Source of the DNA: Neodontobutis hainanensis
Taxonomy: Eukaryota > Chordata > Actinopteri > Gobiiformes > Odontobutidae
DNA: 64,000 nt
Direction of reading: 5' to 3'
Assembly: GCA_024349245.1 (NCBI GenBank)
Contig: JALDNG010000005.1
Location: 16,841,001-16,905,000, forward strand
The notes under the pieces are model-generated. The model had not been told where the DNA came from and did no database searches. It was given only the letters and a program-made list of their open reading frames with translations. Below are positions 26,066 to 39,265 of this stretch, piece by piece. A program made the translations under genes and the position numbers. Numbering within the stretch: position 1 is the stretch's first letter; every line of letters begins with the position of its first letter.

Positions 26066-26919
26066 GAATGTCTTTGTTCATACTGATTAGTCTGAAGACT
26101 GGACCACTGTGAACCCACCATTGTAGAGTATGGATTTAATAGAATATGTGTACCAGACATGTAGCACCGCTGTTGCGTAGCAGTGTAATTTGGACAGCTA
26201 ATGTGACACATGGGAGTGTAATACTGTAAGAAACTCTCTTGAACCCAATTAGGCCACTGAGATTTCTTGTTGCACAGTCAAGCTACTCATCTCTTTTACA
26301 TTCTACACCATTAACGTAAAGATATTGTGGAAGAGCTGACATGAGAGGTCACACTTCTGCCGCGCCATTGCTACAACTCCAATGCTTTGACGTTTCAAAG
26401 TTATATAAATAACTAATCTTACAATTCTATATGAACACAAAGGACTCAAGAGCATTTCAGAAATCACAGGTGTGAGGTTATTCTTTCACACCTGCAGAAA
26501 ACATTCCTTTCCATCCTTTCATATCCTTTATTATATATGCCAATATACAGTCTGTCCTTTTGAGGAAAGCTCATTTATTTGGTAAAATACATATGTTGAT
26601 CAATGGTGTGTGCATTTAAAAGACCAAAACGTCTTATATGCATCTGTTTTATAATAATCAACCACACAGCTTTTAACCTTTGCAATAATATGCAAAGAAA
26701 GCATTGGTTGAACCTTAACCTTAACCTTATCACTGTGTAAACTAGAATTATTTTTTTGTCAGAACAATAACCCAAGTACCATGTACATCTTAAAATACAT
26801 TAACATTATAATGTTGCCAAAGGTGCTCCATTCAGATGTGTGGCATTTAGCACGTGATCAAATTAAAGCAACACAATGTAACTTTTATTCATTCGTTTTT
26901 CTGTTCTTGTTATGGGTGA

Positions 26920-27120
26920 CTGCAGCCTGTCCCAGCAGCTTTGGGCCTGAGGCAGGGTACACCCTGGCAAGTTGGTTGCGGGGCTGACACTGAAATAATG
27001 ACAGGAAACCACACATTCATTTACTAGGGGCCATTTAGAGTCGCCAGATGACCTACACATGAACCTACATGTGTTTGGACAGTGGAAGAAAGCAGGACTG
27101 ACTCCTCACAGAAATCCCAT
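26920..27120 (-). repeat. Teleost interspersed repeat copy
   Basis: On the minus strand it reads ccactgtccaaacacatgta, gactctaaatggcccctag, ccagggtgtaccctgcctc and aaagctgctgggacaggctg, the 3' half of the same repeat family as at 30040-30345. Confidence 0.72.
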
Positions 27121-28723
27121 CATTTCATGACCTTCTTGCTCTGAGACAGGAGAGCTTGGACAGTTTCATAAAATAAAGAAACTAAACTCTCTTTTTAAGA
27201 CAAAGTGTGCCTGGGAGATTCAGGTTACGCTACTATTGCTTGATGTCACATATCTAGCCAGCATGTGTTGCATTATTGCAAATAAACATTACAACTTGGA
27301 TATTTTGAATATTAATGATAGTTTAACAGATTTTTTTGAATTATGACGCACCTTTGGTCCTTTAATGAATAAAGAACCCAAATAGTTACATAATGTTTGC
27401 TTAATTGTGCCACAATTCCTGTTTTAGTCAGGCAGATATATACTGAGCCATTTTTCACAAAATTTCAAAAGCTAAGACATTTTTAAAAGCTAAGACCATT
27501 TTAAAGTGGACTTTTATTGTGGCTAGCCTAAGGTACACCTGTGCAATATTCATGCTCTCTTATCAGCATCTTGATTTGCCACACCTCTGAGGTGGATGGA
27601 TTATCTCAAAGAAGGAAAAGTGCTCACTAAAACAGATTTGCAAGAAATGTAGAAAAAGTCTTAGATCTTTGAGTTTAGCTCATGAAAAATGGGGGAAGTG
27701 TTACGTTTAAACCACTGCATCCTATTCACTGCCCCAACCTGCTTGATGTCACCAATGACATACTGTAAATCTTAATTGTAGCAAAAATAATAAATATGAA
27801 AATACTCAGAGAGTGACTTGGAAGAAGTTCTTTTGAAAGCTGATTTAGTACCAGTGGCTGTTTTCTGTCAAAGTCAAATGTAAATATAAACATCCTCTGC
27901 ATTTCCATATAGAGATAAAGGCTCGAGGAGAAGGTAATTAATATGAACCCTTTTTCAGCAGAAGAGTTATATTAGTGTTATATTTTGTTTTGAATAATGT
28001 AATTTCACCATCACACAAGTTCCAATTTTATTGCTTCATCCTGAATTATGAGAGAATGCTTTGTTTTTACGGGCCCAGGCACAGACACAGTAAGAAGACA
28101 TAATGTATCTGAATGCACAGGGGGATGCAATAAACTGCAGACAAAACAAGCAAATCCAAAAAGCATATTATGGCCTCATTATGAGCTGTAATGAAATACA
28201 CAACGCAATATGAGGCTGTAAATGAAGCACAGAGTTTTCATTTTGGGGAGTGTACAAGCAGCACTGTAGACATTACAATCATATTGGGCCGAGTTATTCT
28301 TACGCAAATGTTTTTGCATCGCAGCACTGCAAAGTGGACTTGAAGCTAGAGTTAATTTTCTGAGGAAACACTGGCGTACACCTGAGTTATTATTTGTTCT
28401 TCTGTTGGCCTATGATAAGACACTTTTAGTAAAACATAAAACAATTCCATCACTTCTTTTATCCCAGAGCCTGAGTATAATGGTCCATTTCAGGTAATGG
28501 GGTAAACCTAGTCATGTGATTTACATTTTGATGACCCATTTCAACTCAAATATCCATTAAGCATTTGTGTTTGCAATGTCCATTCAAAGCCATTGAACAT
28601 GTCACTTCCATTTGATTGTGTTTCAAAGCAATTTCTTTTTTAATTAGTGGCACTGACCACACTTTGCTTAGCTTCTGCTTCTCCAAACAGAGGAATAATG
28701 GGGAATAATGAATAATGTAACAA

Positions 28724-28762
28724 TACAGCAGTCAGCCAGCCATAACATTATGACCACCTAGT
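28724..28762. repeat. Tc1-like terminal fragment
   Basis: The block cagtcagccagccataacat followed by tatgaccacc resembles the gatcagccataacatta end found on another teleost Tc1-like family. The rest of the element is not visible. Confidence 0.5.
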
Positions 28763-28766
28763 GTAA

Positions 28767-28804
28767 GCCCCCCCCCCCACACACACACACACACACACAC
28801 ACAC
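28767..28804. repeat. C11 run followed by (AC)13
   Basis: A homopolymer C tract of about 11 bases runs directly into about 13 AC units. It is adjacent to a Tc1-like end fragment at 28724-28762. Confidence 0.95.
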
Positions 28805-30039
28805 GAAAAAAAAGAAAATAATACACAAGAAATTGTAGAAAGTCTCATCTCATCTGTTACATTAACAAAAAATATTTGTCGTTGAATTAGAAGAATAAAA
28901 TCTAGATTTAGTTTACACACACTTTGCGTTAATCAGTGCCTTCAGTTGGTTGTACGCTAACTGAAGTGAAAATAGGATGTAATAGTACAGCTGAGCACTG
29001 TATAAAGCCATGAATTGCAGGTTTCTTTGCATTTAACACTATAAAAAGGCTCTATTTAAGTTCTGCAAAAAGTTTCCTGCACTGACATACAGTATTTCTT
29101 GTCTTCCCACAATGCCCTGATTTATGTCCCAAACACATTGTTTGAATTGTTGTCCCAGGCGTAGGTGCAAATAGGGAGCCAGTGTTTGAGGCCTGTTAAA
29201 TGAAAGTGCTCTCTTTTCTCCCTTATATTCAGACTGCCTTCCATCAGTCCTGCCTCATTGGGCCCAGTCTAGGTGTTTCGGAGACGGCCGAGATGAGAAT
29301 ACCACAAATGGCCTGAGACTAATGTTGGCCTCTCTCAGCCTGTAGATTTACAGCACTCTCCAAAGGGTCCCTCTTTTTCCTTCTGCCGGTTTTCACTTCA
29401 GCCTGTCACCATTTTCCATTTCCCAACCTCGCTGCTTTGTGTTTCTCAAAAGGGGATCATCTAGCCATCTTCCAACATATCCATTTGAGCTGTTTGCCAG
29501 CCTCTCTATTTCCACTGCAATTACATCTGTCACGTCAGATCATTCAACAGCCGAAGGTGTGAAATTCTATTCAAGCACAATGGCAAATCAATGGCATTGG
29601 GGCCAAAGCATTAGTGGGTCTTCATGACAAAACTACCCATGTCAAGGTGAAAGGTTCAGAGGCTGGAAAGAGCCTCTTCGTGCATCCTGTTTTTGTGTGT
29701 AAGAGCATTTTGTCTTTGGTACAATTGAATGATGACGCAAAATGGGATGACATATAATCCCCTTAATCAAGATGAGTTTATTAGTCAATAGCATATTTTA
29801 ATAGTAATTATCTGTGTAAAAACAAGACCTCATTATAGAAGTTTTATTGAAGAAATTGTTCAGAGTATACCCCCCTTACATTGTCCAACTGCTAATGGTG
29901 TAGTGGTGTATTGAATTCTTTTAACCTAGAAGGGGCATTCTTTCAGCCCAGGTTCATTAATTCCAAATGAGTGACTTAATATGAGGGCATAAACATGATT
30001 TTTACCATCTCTGGTTTAAAGCACATGTTGGTAAAAAGC

Positions 30040-30345
30040 AAGAAAGTTTTGAGTTCAAACCCTCGACTACCCCCTACTCAAACATCATCGGCCAACTCCC
30101 GCCCTATCTGTGAGGAGTCTGCATGTCCTCTCCGTGCTACAGTGGGTTCTAGCCGGGTACTCCAGCTTCCTCCTTCCACCCAAAAACATGCATGTATAGG
30201 TCAACTGGCAAATCTAAAGTGTCCCTTGTGACTCTAAATGTCAGCCCTGTGACTAGCTGGCCGTTGTCCAGGGTTTACCCTGTCTCAGGCCCAAAATTGC
30301 TGGGATAGGGTCCAGTCCTCTGCAACCCCTAACAGAAATAATCAG
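30040..30345 (+). repeat. Teleost interspersed repeat, most complete copy
   Basis: It reads in order gagtctgcatgtcctctccg, gtgggttctagccgggtact, ccaaaaacatgcatgtatag, tgactctaaatgtcagccct, cagggtttaccctgtctcag and gctgggatagggtccagtcc. At least six other pieces of this family lie in the window, in both orientations. Superfamily not assigned. Confidence 0.78.
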
Positions 30346-30555
30346 AAGAAAATGAATGAATAAATGTTGGTAAATGTAACCAACAAAACAAGGAACATTT
30401 TTGTCTAAATTCCTGTTTTAAATCAGTGAAGAAAAGAGATTGTTGTGTAGTGAATTAATATGATAACGTTCCCCCTACATCCACTATCTCAGCGTCTGAT
30501 AAAGTAAGTATATAAAATAAATATTATAGTAGTATTTAAGTTATTCTATAGACAT

Positions 30556-30632
30556 ACACTCACCTAAAGGATTATTAGGAACACCATACAAATACTGTGT
30601 TTGACCCCCTTTTGCCTTCAGAACTGCCTTTT
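30556..30632. repeat. Tc1-like terminal fragment (second family)
   Basis: The block tcacctaaaggattattagg, followed by aacaccatacaaatactgtg and ttgacccccttttgcc, is the well-known end of an abundant teleost Tc1-like family. Similarity ends at about 30632, so only one end is present. Confidence 0.7.
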
Positions 30633-31239
30633 AGTCCGAGCCTGTTTTTTGGTGCGTTTGCTCAAAAAGGAAATGTAAATTGACTATATCTCTGCAACTA
30701 CAAGGTGTATTTCAATAATTGTGTCTGTTCTTGAAATTTTTAATGTGCAATGGTACAGTTTCAGAATAAATCAAGATGGAAATCCACTAAATAACAAAAA
30801 CATCAACAAAAACTGATGTCTTGTTTTCTGTAAAAAAAAAAAAAACAAAACTCAAAATTAAGTGATTGTTTGTTTAAAACAAGTTAAATTATCTGCCAAT
30901 GGGGTAAGAAAAATAATTATAAAAATTTTAAGAATTTTAAGAATCACTTAATTTTCTCATGCCATTTTTCTTGTCTAGTCATCTTGATTTAAGATTTTTT
31001 TTATATTTGGACTGGAAACGAGACAAAATTACTATGTAAGAAAAGCTTTTATTGCAGTGTAGCTATACATTAAAACAGATTGAAAAATGAATGGTCCAAA
31101 AAAAGCGAGTGAATAAAAACATGTCTTTAGTCTTGCAATGCAAAGTGTAAAGTAACTATACCACCCCTGCTTTACTACTGTTATTAACGAGCTAACGCTA
31201 ACTTGTCATGCTTGTCAAGCTGAATAATGAGTAAACACC

Positions 31240-31720
31240 AGCAACAGGGACATTACGTTCCTCACTTCAATACGAAACAAAAGTAGGCTTCTGTAGTGAC
31301 TTATCCTGCTGTTGAACTCCCTCCTCATCAAAGACTCCAACATGTTTGCGTTTCAGGTGCTGGATCATTGCTGTGGTGCTCCCATGCCATGTTGCCTTTG
31401 CATATTTTGCAGTTAACACACCTTTTCTGTTTATTTAGTGTGAAATGCTCCCACACCTTAGATGACTTCGGGGAGCACAGGTTACTCTGCCTCTGCCATG
31501 TATCTTTCATTTAGCTTGTCTAAATGCCCTGTCTATGAGGCGCCGAACTCTGCAGCCTAGCACTAGCATCAGTGCGCGAGAGAGGCCGAGTGTGTTCATT
31601 CCGCTCCGCGTTCAACTAAAGTTTTTATTTTTTACATAATAATCAAACGTCTCTGCGTCGCGCGACACAACAAAACGATTATGAAATTTGTTGCCAACTC
31701 TTTTAGTAATCAATTTAAAT
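31240..31720 (-). pseudogene. hAT transposase remnant with BED zinc finger
   Basis: The minus-strand frame from 31510 reads S-S-K-V-W-E-H-F-T, then V-N-C-K-I-C-K-G-N-M-A-W. After a one-base frame change near 31383 it continues T-T-A-M-I-Q-H-L-K-R-K-H-V-G-V-F-D-E-E-G. Together these give the C-x2-C...H-x4-H finger and flanks of a BED domain as found at the N-terminus of hAT (ZBED-like) transposases. The upstream non-coding part (31590-31720, with caacaaatttcataatcg on the minus strand) resembles hAT 5' sequence. The DDE catalytic core is absent, so this is a truncated dead copy. Confidence 0.78.
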
Positions 31721-31725
31721 CGATT

Positions 31726-31951
31726 TACATTTACATTTCTTTTACATTTATTTATTTAGCTGACGCTTTTATCCAAAGCGACTTACATTGTTCTACAGTA
31801 ATTACCGGTGTTACAGTCACTGGAGGCAAGGTGGGTTAAGTGTCTTGCCCAAGGACACAACGACAGTTTTGAACTGTTGGGAGAGTGGGAATCAAACTGC
31901 CTACCTTCCGGTTGCAAGATGACTGCTCTACCCACTGAGCTACTGCCGCCC
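31726..31951 (-). repeat. tRNA-headed SINE with L2-type tail
   Basis: On the minus strand it reads ggggcggcagtagctcagtg (A box), a B box within gtttgattccc, cttgggcaagacacttaacc, and an ataaaagcgtcagctaaat tail followed by aatgtaaa-type repeats. It is the least decayed copy in the window. A short possible target duplication, cgatt, flanks it (31721-31725, 31952-31956). It abuts the end of the BED-finger hAT remnant. Confidence 0.87.
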
Positions 31952-33361
31952 CGATTCTACTCCATCCTACTCCATTCATAAAAATAAGACTGTGTTCTAA
32001 ATAGAGGAATTTTCCATTAACATTCATTAAAAACGACACAAAGAAAACCTTGAAACATGATTTTTGTATCTCCTATTGAGCAAGGTCATTGTTTTATGTG
32101 TAACTGAAGGCGGATTAATCAAACTGCTTGGAGCTGCTACATTAGCCTCTGATTGTACCCAGTGTCATGTTCTTTCTCCACTCACACTGAATCAAAGAGA
32201 AAACAGCCTGCAGTCCTATCACACACCTCTTTGGGCCAGTCATTTGCCTCATTTGACGCTTGCCGAAGGGATAATTACACTCGGAGGGTTAATTGGTATT
32301 TTGCAACCTGGTGAGCCCAACTGTGGGAAAACTCGAGTGCAAACAGCTCAAAGACTCGACGCGGCAGAAGGAAAGTCGATGTGTCTTAAAATCAAGTGGG
32401 GAAAGCTTGAAAGGTTGCTCTTGGCCACTTGTGAGAGCGAACGGATAAAGCATGAATCCCAACTGCTGTACTCTTGAGGACTGCCTGTCAGACTGAAGAG
32501 CAGTTGTGGAGAGATGGGGACAAGGGAGCTCACAGGGCGGCGGACACATCTTCCATTTATAACAGCAATACCATGACACCAGTGTCCTCCCCAATTGTCT
32601 CTCTGTACCTGTCTCCTGTACGTACTTCATTTCACATAAACATACTTGGTATCTTTACTCTCTATTCTTCATCAAAAAACAAACCAGGAATCAAATTAAG
32701 ACTAGTCACGTCTTTATTTCTTCATAGGTCAATGCAAGGTCCTTTGAGTTTCCGAGTTTTTGGGGATTTGAATATTACAACAGAACAAAATGTATAAGCT
32801 TTTCCTTGCAACTATCTGGAAAATGAAATGAAAGCTGCTCTTCTGAATAAAATGTATACTGTGAATCAGTTATCTACGCTGCATATTATTCAAAAATGTT
32901 TTAAAGGCAAATTCAGTTTTTTATTTTATTAAACCTAAGTTTAAGTAAAAGCTAAATTTGAGTTTTTGTTATTGAGTACAAATATGTTTTACCAAATAGT
33001 GGTATAAAAATAGCAGCCATAAATTTAGCTAAATTCTAAATACTATGACCAATCAGAAAAAAATGTCTTTTTAAACCTTTGTGAAATTCTGAATGTAGTT
33101 CCTTTTAATGTGTTGAAGAATCTATGAAGGTTATGTAGTCTGATGCCATTGCCAGCTTAACTTAAATTTTAATTGAATTGAAACATTAATTTAAATGACA
33201 TACGTGTAGCTGTGAAAATACCCACATCCACATAACTGGGTTTTTAGAAAAGATAAGACTTTCTTGTCAAATTCCTATATACAACAGTGTATACAGTATA
33301 CTATATAACTACCACTGAGTGCACATGCTCATATATCCACAGTGAAATAACCCAGGTACAA

Positions 33362-33537
<176 letters not shown>

Positions 33538-34625
33538 AAGAAAAACATTGAGCTGTAATTTGAGCATCTAACATCCAACATGTGAAAGAGGATATAACAG
33601 GGTCTGGGTCTCTAGTAGGGATGCGCTATTTGGTGTCTCCCCTGACACTGTCCAGCCCCGCTGTGCGTCTCTTTGTGAGGGCAACTCTTTCCACACTTTG
33701 GTGGGAAATCTGCCCTCTTGCACAACACATTGGTGAAAGGCGATTTCCGTAATCCGGGAGTGTAAGCCTCGCTCGACAAATGGGCATGAGGGACTTGTGT
33801 GGTGCGGCTGGTGTGTGTGTCTGTGTGCACTGAAATGCCAGTAAAAGCTGCCCGTCTGCCTGAGTGACTGATAAGAGGCAGCCACAGAGGACCGTCAAGA
33901 GAAAACCCATCTGAGTCGCTTTCTTAGGAAACTGTTTTTTGATTTGTAGCATCTATTGTTACCCACCCACAGATAGTACCCACTAGCTGCACATCTGTGT
34001 AACCAGATTAACAGTTTTTATAATTACACAAAAATAGTTAATTTAGGTTAATTGCCTATTTCTATTTCTAAGTCCTTTGTAAATCCTGTATCTGTGTCTT
34101 CCAGTCCCTACATTTTTCTTATGTGATTTGGAGTAAATGTATGGAAGTGTTTTTATTTAATCCACTAAAATACAGAAATGCAATTATCCTTGTCAGCATT
34201 TCTATTTGTTTCCCAATTGTGCAGTATTTTTACTCTATATCCAGTATCCAGTATTGGGAATTTACAAACATATGCTACATAGTGTGAGAAAATTTTAAAA
34301 TGCTTTGTGAGAAGTATGCTATATTGGGGTATATTTAGCCTGCTTATTTCAAAGTTCCACAAATTCACAAAATGCAAAACAACACAATAGCTTTAAGTAA
34401 AGACGCATCCAAATAAGAGTGTGTAAAAGGGCATAGGCCTACAATGAAGGTATTTGGTAATAGGGTTTCAAGACATTTTGTCCCTCATCCTCATCCTCAT
34501 ATATCTCATCTGAAGTATGCAACAGTGTTTACAAACCAAATGTTATTGCACTTTTGTTTATATAGCAGTACGTTCAAAATAAAAGTTTGCAATACACAAA
34601 ATTTTAATTCATTATTAAATTTTTG

Positions 34626-34630
<5 letters not shown>

Positions 34631-34688
<58 letters not shown>
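34631..34688. repeat. (TA)29 microsatellite
   Basis: A 58-bp uninterrupted TA run. Ile-Tyr frames across it are artefacts. Confidence 0.97.
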
Positions 34689-34689
<1 letters not shown>

Positions 34690-34894
34690 CCTTGTCGAAC
34701 ACACTTTAAACAGAAGCCTTGGGTCTTGTGAGGAAAGTTTCCTGTTGTTGGTATTTGATACTTTCAAACATATTTCTCTTGACCAACATAAATGAATAGT
34801 GTAAAACATGAAACATTACATATGTACGAGTGACAGGAGTGGAGCACAGCTTAAAGTTCTCAGTTAACTATCCAAAAAGACAAAGTTTTTACTC

Positions 34895-35637
34895 TATCTA
34901 TCCATTCGCCCATCCTCTTTTTATACATAAATCAATTATTTATTCATCCACCCAAACCATTTCTCTATCCATCCATCTAACAGCAATTCTGTCATGCATC
35001 TATCCTCTCGTATTTTCACTCTTTCCATTCATCCATCACTTCTTCTAGCCATCCATCCATCCATCATCCATCCTTCCATCCAAGCATACATCCACCCAAA
35101 CATCACTCAATTATCCATCAGTTCTTCCATCCATCCCACTATCCCACTGTCCTTCCAGCCAATGTATCCCTCTATTCATCCATCCATCTAGGTATCCAAC
35201 CTGTCCCTCTACCCATTCACCCATTCACTCACACAACCATCTACCAAAACATCCATCCATCTTTTTTTCCATGCATTCCACCATACTTCTCCATTAAACC
35301 CATTCACCCACTTTTATCCATCGATACGTCCATTCATTCATTCATCCAACCATTCATGCACAAACCCATCCTTCCATCTGTCCAAACATTCACCCATTTA
35401 CTCATTCATCCACTTTTCCACCCAGCCATCCATCCAACCAAACCATTGCTCTATTATCCATGTATTCTTCTAATCATCCCACTATCCACTGAGCCAATTT
35501 ATCCCTTAATTTATCCATCCATCTATCAATCAATCCATACATCCACCCATTAATCCACCCATCCATCTACCAATCCACCTATCCACCATTTCTCCATGCT
35601 CTCCACCATACATCTCCATTCAACCCATTCATGTATT
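34895..35637. repeat. Degenerate ATCC/CATT tetranucleotide array
   Basis: About 740 bp of catccatc/cattcatc repeats with frequent substitutions (ttcc, accc, aacc). Short open frames over it are repeat artefacts. It continues at 36766-36835 beyond the hAT element. Confidence 0.9.
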
Positions 35638-35645
35638 ACTTAATT

Positions 35646-36757
<1,112 letters not shown>

Positions 36758-36765
36758 CCTTAATC

Positions 36766-36835
36766 CATTAATTTACCCATTCACTCAGGCTACCTCTTTA
36801 TCCATTCACATATCCATTCATCAATTAAATTATTT
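36766..36835. repeat. Continuation of the ATCC/CATT array
   Basis: The stretch contains attaatttacccattcactc, then tatccattcacatatccatt, the same degenerate unit as at 34895-35637 and on the other side of the inserted element. Confidence 0.7.
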
Positions 36836-38104
36836 CAAAAGGGAGGTATACCTGGGAAAGGAAAACAAACAGTTTGACTGAATGAATCAATATTATACAT
36901 CCGCGCTCAACATGACAAACCCCAAAAAATATAATTAAAATATAACAAAATAGAGATCAAACCAACACAGACAATTTCTCTTCACAGAACTCAGCTTGTG
37001 CTAATTCAGTAATCAACAGTGTTTCCAGTGTCAGACTTCCCTTAATCAGTGGTGGGAAAAACACCAAATTAAAGCACACAATTAGCAAACCAGAACGGCA
37101 CAAGAAAGACCAAACTGGCCCTCTTCTAAGCATTCAAGCATTTTCCTTCTCATGTGATATTGTGAAAGAGTTTATGGAAGTCTGAGCAGGGCAGAAAGAC
37201 AGTCCTCTGTAACTTCTTGCAAGTCCTTGCACTTGCAACTACCATCTTCTAAATTAAAGTAAAGAATAGGGATCAATTATAATGGCATATTATCAGTGAC
37301 ATTTACATTTTTACAAGCCAAGACTAGTGTAACAAATATGAGAACAATGGATTATGGAAATGGTATAGCATTGTGTTGATAAAACAACCCAGAAAGGGTT
37401 GAGATTGGCTAATTATATTGACATGATAAGGGTTAATATATGACACATGAAAGACCATAGTTTTTGACTGTCGTTGTTGCTATGCAATTTATTGTGCAGC
37501 ACTGCTATTCACCATAACTTCCATCTACTCAAATGAATATTAAATTCTTTATAATTTGTAAAATCGTTTATCCAGTGCCACGTTGGTCATAAACCTACCG
37601 TTCTGCTAACCTTCGAGGAAGTATTTGGCGGAAGTGACAAATATTTTGCTGATATATGAACAGACAGGGAGAGCCTGGCAGAGATAGCACCCCTGAGTAA
37701 TCCTCACATCTGTTCTTCTGAGACCATAAGCACAAGGAGTCTTTTCTAAGCAAGGATTATTTTTCCGTGTCTCTACCTGCCTGTGGTGCCCAAAGGCGCA
37801 GCCGACAAATCACCCAGCAACCCGACTTAAACCGGAGACAAGAGCAGCGCTTTTAGCCTGCTGGGTGCGTTTGATAGAAAATAGAAGCATCTCGATTGAA
37901 CAGATATGCTTTTTCCTTATCTGAGCTGGATATGTGTACTTTAACATGATGTTCTTTTAACAACCTCAACATAGTACTGCCAATGTGACTTTTGTTTTAA
38001 TAAACTTTTTGGATCCTCAAGGGAAATTATTTCTTCCCTCAAAACTATTCATTCAGTTTCTATCGGACCTGCTGCTTTGGGCATAACCTGTATTATTGCC
38101 GGTC

Positions 38105-38305
38105 AAGACACTGAAAACAACAATTCACTGTCACACTCTTTCATTGGTGGTTTAGATTCACCAATTCACCTACATATTCATGTTTTTGGATCATGGGGGC
38201 AGCCGTGATGTTCAAAAAGAACCTACAGTAACAGATTCCACACAGGCGGACAAGTAGACTCAACACAGAAAGGCCAATGGCGGTCGCCCCTGGGATTAAA
38301 CTGAC
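38105..38305 (-). repeat. Teleost interspersed repeat fragment
   Basis: The plus strand contains caattcacctacatattcat, gtttttggatcatgggggc and caacacagaaaggccaatgg, which fit the reverse complement of the same family (haplotype of its 5' half). Confidence 0.65.
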
Positions 38306-38439
38306 ATTCATTTTGCTGTGGGTCTAAGCAGGTCTAAGTATACACCTTTTAATGTCATGTCTGCAATTAGAGGGACAGTAATCTATCTATGGAAACTGGA
38401 TAAACCAGTGGGGTCTGTTCTTTTTCTAGGGCATTAATA

Positions 38440-38600
38440 TCATAATGGTTGCCGGATGGTTGGAGCCAATCCTAGTTGCTTAGGGAGTGGGGTGCACCCT
38501 GGACAATTGGCAGATCATACATTTACAGACACTGACGTTCAATCATTCACTCTCACATTCTTGGGGGAGAGGAAGTCGAATTATAACCTTTAGTAAAATA
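38440..38600 (-). repeat. Teleost interspersed repeat fragment
   Basis: The plus strand contains ttggagccaatcctagttgc, ggggtgcaccctggacaatt and attcactctcacattcttgg, the reverse complement of the family's 3' half. It lies in the same orientation as the piece at 38105-38305 but in the reverse order expected for one copy, so these are probably two insertions or a rearranged one. Confidence 0.65.
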
Positions 38601-39082
38601 TTAATAACAAATTTAACTTGCACTGGTGTTACAACTCTACCGCATCATCAAGGTTTTAAACTGCTGCACTTTGACCTCCTGAATGTAAGTGCTTACATAT
38701 TTTTATAGAATACAGCAAGTCCAGACATGGTGTCCATTGATCAACACATGTCTGTAAAGTACTATATACTACAATATATACTGCATTCATCAGCCTTCTA
38801 AAAGAACAACATATCACCACAATGTGCTGTGTTGCTCTGTTGTGGGCTTTAATGATAATTTTTTGATAGTAACAATGTCAAAATATAGACAAAATAGGTA
38901 ATGACCCAACAGACCAAGAGTGATCAAAAGACAACCCCGTGTTAATTGTGTTTGAGTTTCTGATGGCGGTGGGAGAGCGGGAGTATTCATAACAAAAGTA
39001 GACATGTTGCTCTGTATCTTAACATAAAACGCCACGGCAGAGACATGCTTTTAGGTTGGCGATGATAGGAGCTGCCACTCAC

Positions 39083-39265
39083 CCTGACAAGCATGTGAGG
39101 GAAGGGTCCTCGGGAGTTTTCGGGAACATTGATCGGTGGGATGACCCAGTCTCTTTTCTGTCGCCTCAGCCCATTGGTGACCGAGCTTCTCTGATGTTTG
39201 CGCTGGAACCTGATCACTCTGGGCTGGGACTCCCACACTCTTGACAGCATCTCCTCTATTCCAAC
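39083..39265 (-). CDS. cdh4: cdh4 exon: prodomain end, furin site and EC1 N-terminus (probable exon 4)
   Basis: The exon has 61 codons in phase 0 at both ends (183 bp). The acceptor is ctgtttag, and the donor AGG|GTGAGT is strong. Codons 35-38 (39152-39163) spell RQKR, the proprotein convertase site. Cleavage would expose Asp1-Trp2 (39146-39151), and Trp2 is the residue that swaps between cadherins in trans. The mature start DWVIPPINVPENSRGPFP is diagnostic of classical cadherins, and the PEN motif supplies a calcium-binding Glu between EC1 and EC2. I recall R-cadherin having Asn-Gly-Leu-Arg-Arg just before the convertase site and PINVPEN, whereas mammalian N-cadherin has PINLPEN and a different pre-site. 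Both features point to cdh4; a cdh2 copy is the main alternative. Confidence 0.95.

Noticed and set aside
34615..34809. Ile-Tyr rich frames
   Set aside because: Translations of the (TA)29 repeat.
39083..39265. Assignment to cdh2 (N-cadherin)
   Set aside because: The RQKR-DWVIPP core is shared, but the N-G-L-R-R segment and RYSITG in the next exon fit cdh4 better. Not excluded without a phylogeny.
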